Part shown: one piece after another, positions 1 to 6,285 of the stretch | How positions within the stretch are numbered: the stretch's first letter is position 1 | Layout of the letters: each line of letters begins with the position of its first letter | DNA from: an uncultured Prevotella sp. | Lineage (GTDB): Bacteria > Bacteroidota > Bacteroidia > Bacteroidales > Bacteroidaceae | DNA: 6,285 nucleotides | Assembly (NCBI GenBank): GCA_900553965.1 | Contig: USFX01000160.1 | Coordinates: 1-6,285 of the forward strand | Reading direction: 5' to 3' | Notes under the pieces: generated by a model | Seen by the model: only the letters and a program-made list of their open reading frames with translations | Database searches by the model: none | Told to the model about the DNA's origin: nothing | Translations under genes and position numbers: made by a program

Positions 1-21
1 AACATCCTCCTTCACCCGCTG

Positions 22-63
22 GCTCCTCCCCTTTGGGGAGGCCGGGAGGGGCTTTCTTTTTTT
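22..63 (+). terminator. Probable rho-independent terminator of an off-window upstream gene
   Basis: Positions 22-30 (GCTCCTCCC) can pair with 44-52 (GGGAGGGGC) in a nine-pair GC-rich stem with one G-U wobble, followed at once by a T-rich tract at 53-63 (one C in eleven bases). A competing, tighter hairpin exists inside it: CCTCCCC at 25-31 pairs perfectly with GGGGAGG at 35-41 around a TTT loop. The T tract lies on the right side only, so it would stop transcription arriving from the left on the + strand. No coding sequence of that upstream gene can be recognised in the first 20 bases. That it works as a terminator is an inference from form; it could also be a copy of a dispersed palindromic element. 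Confidence 0.6.
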
Positions 64-71
64 CCTGCAAC

Positions 72-104
72 TTTCACCTTTCTTAAACTTTTTGTGTAAT
101 TTTG
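72..104 (+). promoter_or_regulatory. Bacteroidota-type promoter of the nucleotidyltransferase gene
   Basis: Positions 97-104 read TAATTTTG, an exact match to the Bacteroidota -7 consensus TAnnTTTG. TTTC at 72-75 is an imperfect -33 box (consensus TTTG) with a 21-base spacer, at the upper end of the usual range. Transcription would begin around 109-112, leaving a leader of roughly 25 bases before the ATG at 135. The promoter follows the upstream terminator directly, which fits an independently transcribed gene. Confidence 0.6.
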
Positions 105-134
105 CAGCCCGAATTCAGATACACCATACAAGAG

Positions 135-1562
135 ATGAAGATTTATTCTGACGAAGAACTGGCGGAGATACTCGACAAAGAAATCTTCCGCCAGATATCG
201 ACGGTAGCCGACAGACTCGGCGTAGAATGTTACGTCGTGGGCGGCTACGTGCGCGACATTTTCCTCCAGCGCCCGTCAAACGACATCGACGTTGTTGTCG
301 TCGGCAGCGGTATCAGCGTGGCCTCGGAGCTGAAACAGATGCTCGGACGCAAGGCCCATCTGTCCGTCTTCCGCAACTTCGGCACGGCACAGGTCAAGTT
401 CGGCGGCACCGAGGTCGAGTTCGTCGGGGCACGCCGCGAGAGCTACAGCCACGACTCACGCAAGCCCGTCGTCGAGGACGGCACGCTGGAGGACGACCAG
501 AACCGCCGCGACTTCACCATCAACGCCATGGCCATCTGTCTGAACCACGACCGTTTCGGCGAGCTCGTCGACCCCTTCGACGGCATCTACGACCTTGAAG
601 ACGGCATCATCTGCACCCCGCTCGACCCCGACGTCACCTTCTCTGACGACCCGCTGCGCATGCTGCGCTGCATACGCTTCGCCACACAGCTCAACTTCCG
701 GATTGAAGACGAGACCTTCGCCGCCCTCGAACGCAACGCCGACCGCATCAGAATCATCAGCGGCGAGCGCATAAAGGACGAGCTCAACAAGATCATGCTC
801 ACCCCGACGCCAAGCCGAGGCTTCGTCGACCTTCAGCGGTCGGGACTGCTCAACCTCATCATGCCCGAGCTGGCCGCCCTCGACATTGTCGAGACGCGCA
901 ACGGACGCGCCCACAAGAACAATTTCTACCACACGCTGGAGGTTCTCGACAACATCTGCCGGCGCACGGACTCGCTGTGGCTCCGCTGGGCCGCACTGCT
1001 CCACGACATCGGAAAGACACGCTCGAAACGGTGGGACAACGCCGCCGGATGGACGTTCCACAACCACAATATAATAGGTGCGAAGATGGTTCCGCCGCTC
1101 TTCCGCAGGCTCATGCTGCCGATGGACGCCAAGATGAGATATGTCCAGAAGCTGGTTGACCTGCACATGCGGCCGATTGTCATTGCCGACGAGATTGTCA
1201 CGGACAGCGCCGTGAGACGGCTCATGAACGACGCCGGAGACGACATCGACGACCTCATGACACTCTGCGAGGCTGACATAACGAGCAAGAACCAGATCCG
1301 CAAGAAGTGTTTCCTGGAGAACTTCCGCATCGTCCGCGAGAAACTGACCGACCTGAAGGAAAAGGACTACAAGCGGCTGCTCCAGCCGTGCATCGACGGC
1401 AACGAAATCATGGAGATGTTCCACCTCACGCCCTGCCGCGAGGTCGGAACGCTCAAGCAGACCCTAAAGGACGCCGTTCTCGACAACCGCGTCGCCAACG
1501 AACGCGAACCGCTCATGACGCTGCTCATGGAGAAAGCCCGCGAGATGGGGCTGACAGAATAG
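135..1562 (+). CDS. cca: CCA tRNA nucleotidyltransferase / poly(A) polymerase family protein with HD domain
   Basis: Predicted 475-residue cytoplasmic enzyme that adds nucleotides to RNA 3' ends, most likely building or repairing the CCA end of tRNA. The N-terminal domain has the class II nucleotidyltransferase motifs in order: GGYVRD at 36-41, the catalytic pair D50 and D52 in NDIDVVVV, RRDFTINAMA at 124-133, DPFDGIYDLEDG at 146-157, the nucleotide-recognition motif DDPLRMLRCIRFA at 171-183 (form [E/D]DxxR, here D172 and R175), and ERIKDELNKIM at 211-221. An HD metal-binding domain follows, with candidate ligands H266, H290-D291 (LLHDIGK) and D381; H309, H311 and H344 are further conserved-looking histidines. 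HD fusions are usual in this family and often carry phosphohydrolase activity. An in-frame TTG at 102 would extend the protein by 11 residues, but it lies inside the -7 promoter box, so the ATG at 135 is preferred. Sequence alone cannot fully separate CCA-adding from A-adding or poly(A) activity; the family assignment is very secure. Confidence 0.93.
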   Translation: MKIYSDEELAEILDKEIFRQISTVADRLGVECYVVGGYVRDIFLQRPSNDIDVVVVGSGISVASELKQMLGRKAHLSVFRNFGTAQVKFGGTEVEFVGARRESYSHDSRKPVVEDGTLEDDQNRRDFTINAMAICLNHDRFGELVDPFDGIYDLEDGIICTPLDPDVTFSDDPLRMLRCIRFATQLNFRIEDETFAALERNADRIRIISGERIKDELNKIMLTPTPSRGFVDLQRSGLLNLIMPELAALDIVETRNGRAHKNNFYHTLEVLDNICRRTDSLWLRWAALLHDIGKTRSKRWDNAAGWTFHNHNIIGAKMVPPLFRRLMLPMDAKMRYVQKLVDLHMRPIVIADEIVTDSAVRRLMNDAGDDIDDLMTLCEADITSKNQIRKKCFLENFRIVREKLTDLKEKDYKRLLQPCIDGNEIMEMFHLTPCREVGTLKQTLKDAVLDNRVANEREPLMTLLMEKAREMGLTE

Positions 1563-1593
1563 GAGCTTGTCTTTTTGTGGATGGTCTTTTCGA

Positions 1594-1618
1594 GGAGTGA
1601 GGAGGGTGGAGTGAGGAG
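1594..1618. repeat. Tandem 11-mer GGAGTGAGGAG, left arm
   Basis: GGAGTGAGGAG occurs at 1594-1604 and again at 1608-1618, separated by GGT, giving a 14-base period. The same pair appears in reverse complement in the right arm. The arm is therefore itself internally repeated, which would let the strand slip or re-pair in more than one register. Confidence 0.85.
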
Positions 1619-1667
1619 AGAGAATAGTCATTGTGCATGCTTTTTTATGCAATAAGAACATATCTCC

Positions 1668-1692
1668 CTCCTCACTCCACCCTCCTCACTCC
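1668..1692. repeat. Tandem 11-mer CTCCTCACTCC, right arm
   Basis: CTCCTCACTCC occurs at 1668-1678 and 1682-1692, separated by ACC. This mirrors the left-arm repeat exactly, so the whole element carries four copies of the 11-mer, two in each orientation. Confidence 0.85.
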
Positions 1693-1757
1693 TCGAAAAG
1701 ATACACTCCATCCACAAAAAAATTATTTAAACAACGAATAAATATTCTTAAATATTG

Positions 1758-1775
1758 ACCGCAGGGCATTGCGGT
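1758..1775. promoter_or_regulatory. Perfect dyad over the -33 box, candidate operator
   Basis: ACCGCA at 1758-1763 and TGCGGT at 1770-1775 are exact reverse complements around a six-base centre (GGGCAT). The right half-site contains the last two bases of the -33 box, so a dimeric repressor bound here would compete with RNA polymerase. RND pump operons are often controlled by TetR- or MarR-family repressors, but no regulator gene lies in this window, so its use as an operator is inferred. A chance dyad cannot be excluded. Confidence 0.45.
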
Positions 1776-1798
1776 ATTATAATAATATGGTATATTTG
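1768..1798 (+). promoter_or_regulatory. Bacteroidota-type promoter of the RND efflux operon
   Basis: TATATTTG at 1791-1798 matches the -7 consensus TAnnTTTG exactly. ATTG at 1768-1771 supplies the -33 box with a 19-base spacer, the preferred spacing. Upstream DNA from about 1721 to 1757 is very AT-rich, as is common ahead of active promoters. Transcription should start near 1804, leaving an untranslated leader of about 80 bases before the adaptor start at 1886. This is the best-formed promoter in the window. Confidence 0.75.
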
Positions 1799-1836
1799 CA
1801 AGCCGAAAACCGAACGGACAGAAAAAGTTTTCTCCG

Positions 1837-1849
1837 CCGGTTTGACCGG
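1837..1849 (+). other. Small GC dyad in the 5' leader of the efflux operon
   Basis: CCGGT at 1837-1841 and ACCGG at 1845-1849 are perfect inverted copies around TTG, giving a compact five-pair hairpin in the mRNA leader or a short DNA-binding site. It lies 36 bases before the adaptor start codon. There is no T tract after it, so it is not a terminator, and it is too small for a known riboswitch. Function unknown. Confidence 0.35.
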
Positions 1850-1885
1850 ATCTGACAATCAATAGAACAGTAAATATAAATAGGT

Positions 1886-3088
1886 ATGAAACAGAAAAAG
1901 ATGTTTTTCATTACGGCACTGGCCGCAGCAGTGCTTGCCTCATGTGGCGGCGGAAGCCAGGGCAAGCCGAATTTTGGCGACAACGAATATGCCGTAAGAA
2001 CAGTGCAGACACAAGACGCAGAGTTGCAGACGACTTATCCTGCAACAATCAAAGGTGTACAGGACGTGGAAATCCGTCCGAAAATCGCCGGATTCATCAC
2101 GAAAATCAATGTTAAGGAAGGACAGGCCGTGCGCAAGGGCCAGGTGCTCTTCGTCATTGACAACGTTACATACGAGGCCGCAGCACGTCAGGCAAAAGCC
2201 TCCGTCAGTGCAGCAAAGGCTCAGCTGAACACTTCCAGACTGACATACGAGAACAGCAAGAAGCTGTTTGACAACAAAGTCATCGGAGACTTCGAGCTCC
2301 AGTCGGCACAGAACGCCTATGAGTCAGCTAAAGCAGCTCTGGCACAGGCCGAGGCCAGCTATGCCTCAGCCAAGCAGAACCTCGACTTCTGCTACGTGAC
2401 CAGCCCGGCCAACGGCGTTGTCGGAGAGTTGCCATATAAGGTCGGCGCACTGGTCAGCTCGTCAAGCCCCCAGCCACTGACAACCGTCTCAGACAACAAG
2501 ACCATGCAGGTCTACTTCTCGCTGACCGAGAAAGAAATGATGACTCTCTCCCACTCCGACGGAGGCATGGAGGCAGCCGTCAAGGACTTCCCCGCTGTCA
2601 AGCTGCAGCTGGCTGACGGCAGCATCTACGGCACGGAGGGACACGTAGCCGCACTCAGCGGTGTCATCGACGCTGCCACCGGCACGGTACAGGTGCGCGC
2701 CGACTTCGACAACCCCGGACAGCGCCTCAAGAGCGGTGCCTCCGGCTCCATCATCATCCCGATGAACGCACAGAACGCCATCGTCATCCCGCAGTCTGCC
2801 GTAATGCAGGTGCAGGACAAGTTCTTCGTCTACATCGTCGGCAAGGACAACAAGGTGAAATATAGTCCCGTGACGGTCAACCCCGAGAACGACGGAAAGA
2901 ACTATATCATCGAGAGCGGACTGAAAGCCGGCGACGTCATCGTTGTCTATGGCGTGACAAGTCTCAGTGACGGCACGGAGATCAAACAGCTGTCGGAGGC
3001 TCAGTATGAAGAAAAGCTGAAGAAGGCCGAGAAGCTCGGCGAGGCACAGGGCAACCTGGGCGAGTTCAAGAAAGCAATGGGAATGTAA
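1886..3088 (+). CDS. RND efflux pump periplasmic adaptor lipoprotein (AcrA/MexA family)
   Basis: This 400-residue protein should bridge the inner-membrane pump encoded next to it and an outer-membrane channel. The signal peptide has a basic start (KQKK) and a lipobox LASC with the lipidated cysteine at C20, followed by GGGSQ. It lacks the acidic residues that send Bacteroidota lipoproteins to the cell surface, so anchoring on the periplasmic side is likely. Domains in order: first half-lipoyl region about 57-95 (PKIAGFITKINVKEGQAVRKG); alpha-helical coiled-coil hairpin about 96-165, rich in Ala, Gln and Lys; second half-lipoyl 168-202 (VTSPANGVVG); beta-barrel about 207-292 with the family block ATGTVQVRADFDNPGQRLKS at 264-283; membrane-proximal domain about 296-368; and a charged helical tail at 370-400. 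The ATG at 1886 is chosen because it keeps the basic n-region; the next ATG (codon 6) would remove it. The permease gene follows after 19 bases, making an operon. Substrate cannot be read from the adaptor. Confidence 0.95.
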   Translation: MKQKKMFFITALAAAVLASCGGGSQGKPNFGDNEYAVRTVQTQDAELQTTYPATIKGVQDVEIRPKIAGFITKINVKEGQAVRKGQVLFVIDNVTYEAAARQAKASVSAAKAQLNTSRLTYENSKKLFDNKVIGDFELQSAQNAYESAKAALAQAEASYASAKQNLDFCYVTSPANGVVGELPYKVGALVSSSSPQPLTTVSDNKTMQVYFSLTEKEMMTLSHSDGGMEAAVKDFPAVKLQLADGSIYGTEGHVAALSGVIDAATGTVQVRADFDNPGQRLKSGASGSIIIPMNAQNAIVIPQSAVMQVQDKFFVYIVGKDNKVKYSPVTVNPENDGKNYIIESGLKAGDVIVVYGVTSLSDGTEIKQLSEAQYEEKLKKAEKLGEAQGNLGEFKKAMGM

Positions 3089-3107
3089 TTATAAGTAAAG
3101 ACTGACA

Positions 3108-6100
3108 ATGAAATTAGATAGATTTATCGAACGCCCGGTGCTGTCGACGGTGATTTCCATCCTGACAGTGATATTGGGTTTCATCGGACTGGTGTCGCTG
3201 CCTATCGAGCAGTATCCTGACATCGCTCCGCCAACGGTGATGGTGCGCGCGTCATATAGCGGTGCCAACGCCGAGACCGTGCTGAACTCCGTCATCGCCC
3301 CGCTGGAGGAGCAGATCAACGGTGTGGAAGGCATGACATACATGACATCATCGGCCACCAACGACGGTTCGGCTTCAATCACGGTCTACTTCAAGCAGGG
3401 AGCCAATGCCGATATGGCTCAGGTGAACGTGCAGAACCGTGTGTCGCAGGCATCGGCACTGCTGCCGGCCGAGGTTACACGCGCCGGTGTCCAGGTGATG
3501 AAGCGTCAGACCAGTACGGTGCTCATCTTCGCCCTCACCGGTGACCCGGCGAAATATGACAACCAGTTCCTCGGAAACTACGCCGACATCAACATCATCC
3601 CGGCCATCAAGCGTGTCAACGGTGTGGGTGAGTGTCAGGCCATGGGTCTGCAGTCATACACCATGCGTCTGTGGCTCGACCCGGTGAAGATGAAGAACCA
3701 CAACCTCATGCCGAGCGACATCACCGGCATTCTGGCTCAGCAGAACATCGAGGCCGCTCCCGGTAAGTTCGGTGAGCAGACCAACAACCAGTATGAATAC
3801 ACCATCCGATACAAGGGACGTCTGAAGACACCGGAAGAGTTCGCCGACATGATCATCACGAGCGACACCGACGGACAGACCGTCCGCGTGAAGGATGTGG
3901 CCAAGGTTGAGCTCGGTGGTCTCTACTATTCGTTCAAGCAGGCCGTTGACGGAAAATCATCCATCATGATGATGGTGACCCAGACAGCCGGAAGTAATGC
4001 AACGCAGATTGCAAAAGACATAAAGGCCGTGCTGGCAGAGGCATCAAAGTCTCTGCCGCCGGAAACGGAACTGAAAGTAATGCAGGACGTAACCGAGTTC
4101 CTTAATGCCTCTATCCACGAGCTTATCAAGACGCTGATTATCGCATTCGTTCTTGTGTTCTTCGTGGTTTACATATTCTTGCAGGATTTCCGCTCGACGC
4201 TCATCCCGCTTATCGCCGTGCCCGTGTCACTCATCGGAACGTTCTTCTTCCTCTACGTGTTCGGCTTCTCGCTCAACCTTCTGACGCTGGCCGCCCTCGT
4301 GCTTGCCATCGCCATTGTGGTCGATGACGCCATCGTGGTGGTCGAGGCCGTCCACGCCAAGCTCGATTTGGGCTACAAGAGCACGGTTACGGCATCGAAG
4401 GACGCCATGAGCGAAATCTCCGGCGCCATCATCTCCATCACCCTCGTGATGTCGGCCGTGTTCATCCCCGTGTCGTTCCTCGGCGGTACGAGCGGAACGT
4501 TCTACCGCGAGTTCGGTGTCACGATGGCCATCTCCATCGTCATCTCGGCCCTCAACGCCCTTACGCTGTCGCCGGCTCTCTGCGCCATCCTGCTGAAGCC
4601 GCACAACGCTGACGGCACCGAACGCAAGATGTCAAGGATTGACCGCTTCTTCCTTTCGTTCAATACCTCTTATGAAAAGATACAGAAGAAATATCAGAAC
4701 GGTGTGCGCCGCATCGTCGAGCGTCCCGTCATCGCTGTCATTGCCGTAATTGTGGGCATTGCCGGCATGGGGCTGTTGATGGCTAACACACGCACGGGAC
4801 TTGTGCCTGACGAGGACACGGGTACTGTTTTCGTTACCGTAGCCACCGATCCGGGTACGAGTCTTGAAAAGACCGACGCCGTTATGAACCGTGTGGACAA
4901 CATGCTCAAGTCAAATCCGGCCGTGGAAAGTACACTGCGCATCACCGGTTACAGCTTCATCGGAGGTCAGGGTTCCAATCAGGGAACGTTCATCGTCAAG
5001 CTGAAGAGCTTTGAAGAGCGTAACAATAATGAAAGTATGGCCAAGATTTTGGGTATCCATAATTTAGGTTCTTCTATGGTGCTCGGCATGATCTACAAGC
5101 AGACGGCAACCATCAAGGACGCCCAGATTCTCGCTTTCCAGCCGCCTATGGTACAGGGATTCTCCGCGACCAACGGTCTTACGTTCTCAATGCAGGACCG
5201 TACCGGCGGTGACGTGAACAAGTTCTTCGACGTGACGCAGAAGTTCCTCGGTGAGCTGAACAAGCGTCCGGAAGTGTCGAACGCCATGACGCAGTACAAC
5301 TCTAAGTATCCGCAGTATATGATGGACGTTGATGTGGCCAAATGTAAGCAGAGCGGCATCGACCCGTCGGTAGTGCTCTCGACCATGCAGGGCTACTTCG
5401 GAGGTCTCTACGCATCCAACTTCAACAGCTACGGTAAGCTCTACCGCGTCATGATTCAGGCCGCATACGAATTCCGCGGCGACCTGAAGAGCCTCGACAA
5501 TATATATGTACGTACGTCCAAAGGCATGAGCCCGATAAAGGAATATGTCAACTTGACGAAGATTTATGCACCGCAGGAGATTGACCGCTTCAACCTCTTC
5601 ACCTCAATCAACGTCAACGCCTCTCCGGCCGACGGCTATTCTACCGGTGACGTCATCAAGGCGATGGAGGAGGTGGCCGCCACGAGTCTGCCCGAGGGAT
5701 ACTCATACGAGTTCTCCGGTCTGACACGTTCGGAGCAGGAGTCGAGCAACTCAACGGCCATCATCTTCGTACTCTGTCTGACGTTCGTCTATCTTATTCT
5801 GTCAGCACAGTATGAGAGCTACGTGTTGCCGCTGTCGGTAATCCTTTCTATTCCGTTCGGATTGGCCGGAGCATTCCTTTCCATTAATATAGGAAGCATT
5901 ATTGGAAAAATAGGCAATATCTCACTGCAGAATGACATCTACATGCAGATTGCCCTCATCATGCTTATCGGTCTGTTGGCCAAGAACGCCATCCTTATCG
6001 TTGAGTTCGCCCTCGAACGCCGCCGTACGGGTATGGCCATATCATGGTCGGCCGTGCTTGGTGCCGCCGCCCGTCTGCGCCCGATTCTGATGACCTCTTT

Positions 6101-6285
6101 GGCTTTGATTATCGGTCTGTTGCCGTTGACATGCCCTTGGGGTGTAGGCTACCATGGAAACATGACGCTCGGTATAGCTGCCGTCGGCGGTATGGCCATC
6201 GGTATGATATGTCAGATTATGGTCGTGCCGGCTCTGTTCTTCATCTTCCAGAAGATTCAGGAGAAGATCAAGCCACTGACATTCG
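3108..6285 (+). CDS. RND multidrug efflux permease, AcrB/MexB (HAE-1) family, 3' end cut by window
   Basis: An open frame without stop runs from the ATG at 3108 to the window edge, 1059 complete codons. Family members are about 1050-1070 residues and this frame ends just after the last membrane helix, so probably only the cytoplasmic tail is missing. It is a proton-driven trimeric inner-membrane exporter. The layout is typical: TM1 near 9-30, a large periplasmic loop, TM2-TM6 about 342-497, TM7 about 541-560, a second periplasmic loop, and TM8-TM12 about 884-1045. The proton-relay residues are intact: D406 and D407 in VVDDAIVVVE (TM4), K959 in LLAKNAILIVEF (TM10), and R989 and T996 in RLRPILMTS (TM11), matching E. 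coli AcrB D407, D408, K940, R971 and T978. It starts 19 bases after the adaptor stop, preceded by only a weak purine stretch (AGTAAAG). Paired with an adaptor and carrying the HAE-1 motifs, it fits export of hydrophobic or amphiphilic compounds (drugs, detergents, possibly bile salts). The actual substrate is unknown. Confidence 0.96.
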   Translation, partial: MKLDRFIERPVLSTVISILTVILGFIGLVSLPIEQYPDIAPPTVMVRASYSGANAETVLNSVIAPLEEQINGVEGMTYMTSSATNDGSASITVYFKQGANADMAQVNVQNRVSQASALLPAEVTRAGVQVMKRQTSTVLIFALTGDPAKYDNQFLGNYADINIIPAIKRVNGVGECQAMGLQSYTMRLWLDPVKMKNHNLMPSDITGILAQQNIEAAPGKFGEQTNNQYEYTIRYKGRLKTPEEFADMIITSDTDGQTVRVKDVAKVELGGLYYSFKQAVDGKSSIMMMVTQTAGSNATQIAKDIKAVLAEASKSLPPETELKVMQDVTEFLNASIHELIKTLIIAFVLVFFVVYIFLQDFRSTLIPLIAVPVSLIGTFFFLYVFGFSLNLLTLAALVLAIAIVVDDAIVVVEAVHAKLDLGYKSTVTASKDAMSEISGAIISITLVMSAVFIPVSFLGGTSGTFYREFGVTMAISIVISALNALTLSPALCAILLKPHNADGTERKMSRIDRFFLSFNTSYEKIQKKYQNGVRRIVERPVIAVIAVIVGIAGMGLLMANTRTGLVPDEDTGTVFVTVATDPGTSLEKTDAVMNRVDNMLKSNPAVESTLRITGYSFIGGQGSNQGTFIVKLKSFEERNNNESMAKILGIHNLGSSMVLGMIYKQTATIKDAQILAFQPPMVQGFSATNGLTFSMQDRTGGDVNKFFDVTQKFLGELNKRPEVSNAMTQYNSKYPQYMMDVDVAKCKQSGIDPSVVLSTMQGYFGGLYASNFNSYGKLYRVMIQAAYEFRGDLKSLDNIYVRTSKGMSPIKEYVNLTKIYAPQEIDRFNLFTSINVNASPADGYSTGDVIKAMEEVAATSLPEGYSYEFSGLTRSEQESSNSTAIIFVLCLTFVYLILSAQYESYVLPLSVILSIPFGLAGAFLSINIGSIIGKIGNISLQNDIYMQIALIMLIGLLAKNAILIVEFALERRRTGMAISWSAVLGAAARLRPILMTSLALIIGLLPLTCPWGVGYHGNMTLGIAAVGGMAIGMICQIMVVPALFFIFQKIQEKIKPLTF

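Larger units (their letters stand above)
1572..1720. repeat. Long near-perfect inverted repeat (about 50-nt arms, 39-nt loop)
   Basis: The left arm runs 1572-1623 and the right arm 1663-1720. The outer 13 bases pair perfectly (1572-1584 with 1708-1720). A six-base bulge, TACACT at 1702-1707, is present only on the right. The next 34 bases pair perfectly (1585-1618 with 1668-1701), and four more pairs follow one mismatch (1620-1623 with 1663-1666), giving about 51 base pairs. The loop at 1624-1662 holds a small hairpin (TGCAT 1634-1638 with ATGCA 1647-1651). The element starts nine bases after the nucleotidyltransferase stop codon. Its outermost bases are T on the left and A on the right, so neither strand ends in a T tract as an intrinsic terminator would. 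I see no target-site duplication in the flanks. It may be a dispersed palindromic or MITE-like element, or a transcript-end structure; the role is unknown. Confidence 0.9.

Noticed and set aside
1..21. Minus-strand start: purine-rich AAGGAGG next to an ATG (complement of 3-12)
   Set aside because: The ATG abuts the purine run with no spacing, the frame leaves the window at once, and Bacteroidota rarely rely on such sites.
926..1330. Second antisense frame of 134 codons inside cca, and similar frames opposite the adaptor and pump genes (e.g. 2626-2820, 3089-3382, 3926-4129, 4227-4604, 4694-4945, 5093-5386)
   Set aside because: All lie entirely or almost entirely within well-supported genes on the other strand and show low-complexity, shadow-like composition.
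456..1424. Antisense open frame of 322 codons opposite the nucleotidyltransferase gene
   Set aside because: It is the complement of strongly conserved, GC-rich coding sequence with all catalytic motifs on the + strand. Its translation is Val/Glu/Asp/Ala-rich with no domain I recognise, and it has no promoter or start signal.
1464..1661. Minus-strand frame spanning the cca 3' end and the left arm of the inverted repeat
   Set aside because: Much of it is translation of the repeat arm and of cca antisense; there is no recognisable protein.
1594..1692. CRISPR-like array of short repeats
   Set aside because: The repeats are only 11 bases, with 3-base separators and inverted orientation between arms; there are no spacers and no cas genes.
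1572..1720. Large inverted repeat read as a simple bidirectional intrinsic terminator
   Set aside because: The 3' side of the stem is followed by A-rich DNA on the + strand, and by symmetry on the - strand too, so the T tract needed for intrinsic termination is missing. It may still end transcripts by another route.
1799..1885. Riboswitch in the leader of the efflux operon
   Set aside because: The leader is only about 80 bases with a single five-pair hairpin, and shows no known aptamer core.
1777..1983. Minus-strand frame of 68 codons over the efflux promoter and adaptor start
   Set aside because: It overlaps the promoter, the leader and the lipoprotein signal sequence of the adaptor in antisense; no independent start signal or family resemblance.

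Overview
The window looks like a chromosomal segment from a Bacteroidota bacterium, most likely order Bacteroidales and Prevotella-like. Three things point there. Both gene starts are preceded by the Bacteroidota promoter form TAnnTTTG, with a TTG-type -33 box about 20 bases upstream. The start codons lack strong Shine-Dalgarno sequences. The three proteins have the sequence style of that group as I recall it. The genus is an inference from memory, not from a search.

Layout. Positions 1-134 are a leader region with a GC-rich hairpin and T tract (probably the terminator of an off-window gene to the left), followed by a promoter. Positions 135-1562 (+) encode a complete class II tRNA nucleotidyltransferase/poly(A)-polymerase family protein with a C-terminal HD domain, probably the CCA-adding enzyme. 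Positions 1563-1885 are a non-coding gap of 323 bases. It holds a striking inverted repeat of about 149 bp, with arms of about 50 nt built from tandem copies of an 11-mer. It also holds a well-formed promoter whose -33 box is overlapped by a perfect 6-6-6 dyad. Positions 1886-3088 (+) encode a lipoprotein RND periplasmic adaptor (AcrA/MexA family). Positions 3108-6285 (+) encode an RND inner-membrane pump (AcrB/MexB, HAE-1 type) that runs off the right edge, missing only its extreme C-terminus.

Adaptor and permease are 19 bases apart on one strand and form an operon. They would make the inner-membrane and periplasmic parts of a proton-driven tripartite efflux pump. The TolC/OprM-type outer-membrane channel is not in the window and would be expected just downstream. 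The nucleotidyltransferase is a housekeeping neighbour separated by its own promoter and the large inverted repeat; there is no sign of functional coupling to the pump.

I see no CRISPR array, transposase, rRNA, tRNA or phage gene, and no evidence for a new multi-gene system. The least explained element is the inverted repeat at 1572-1720. The next is the dyad at the efflux promoter.
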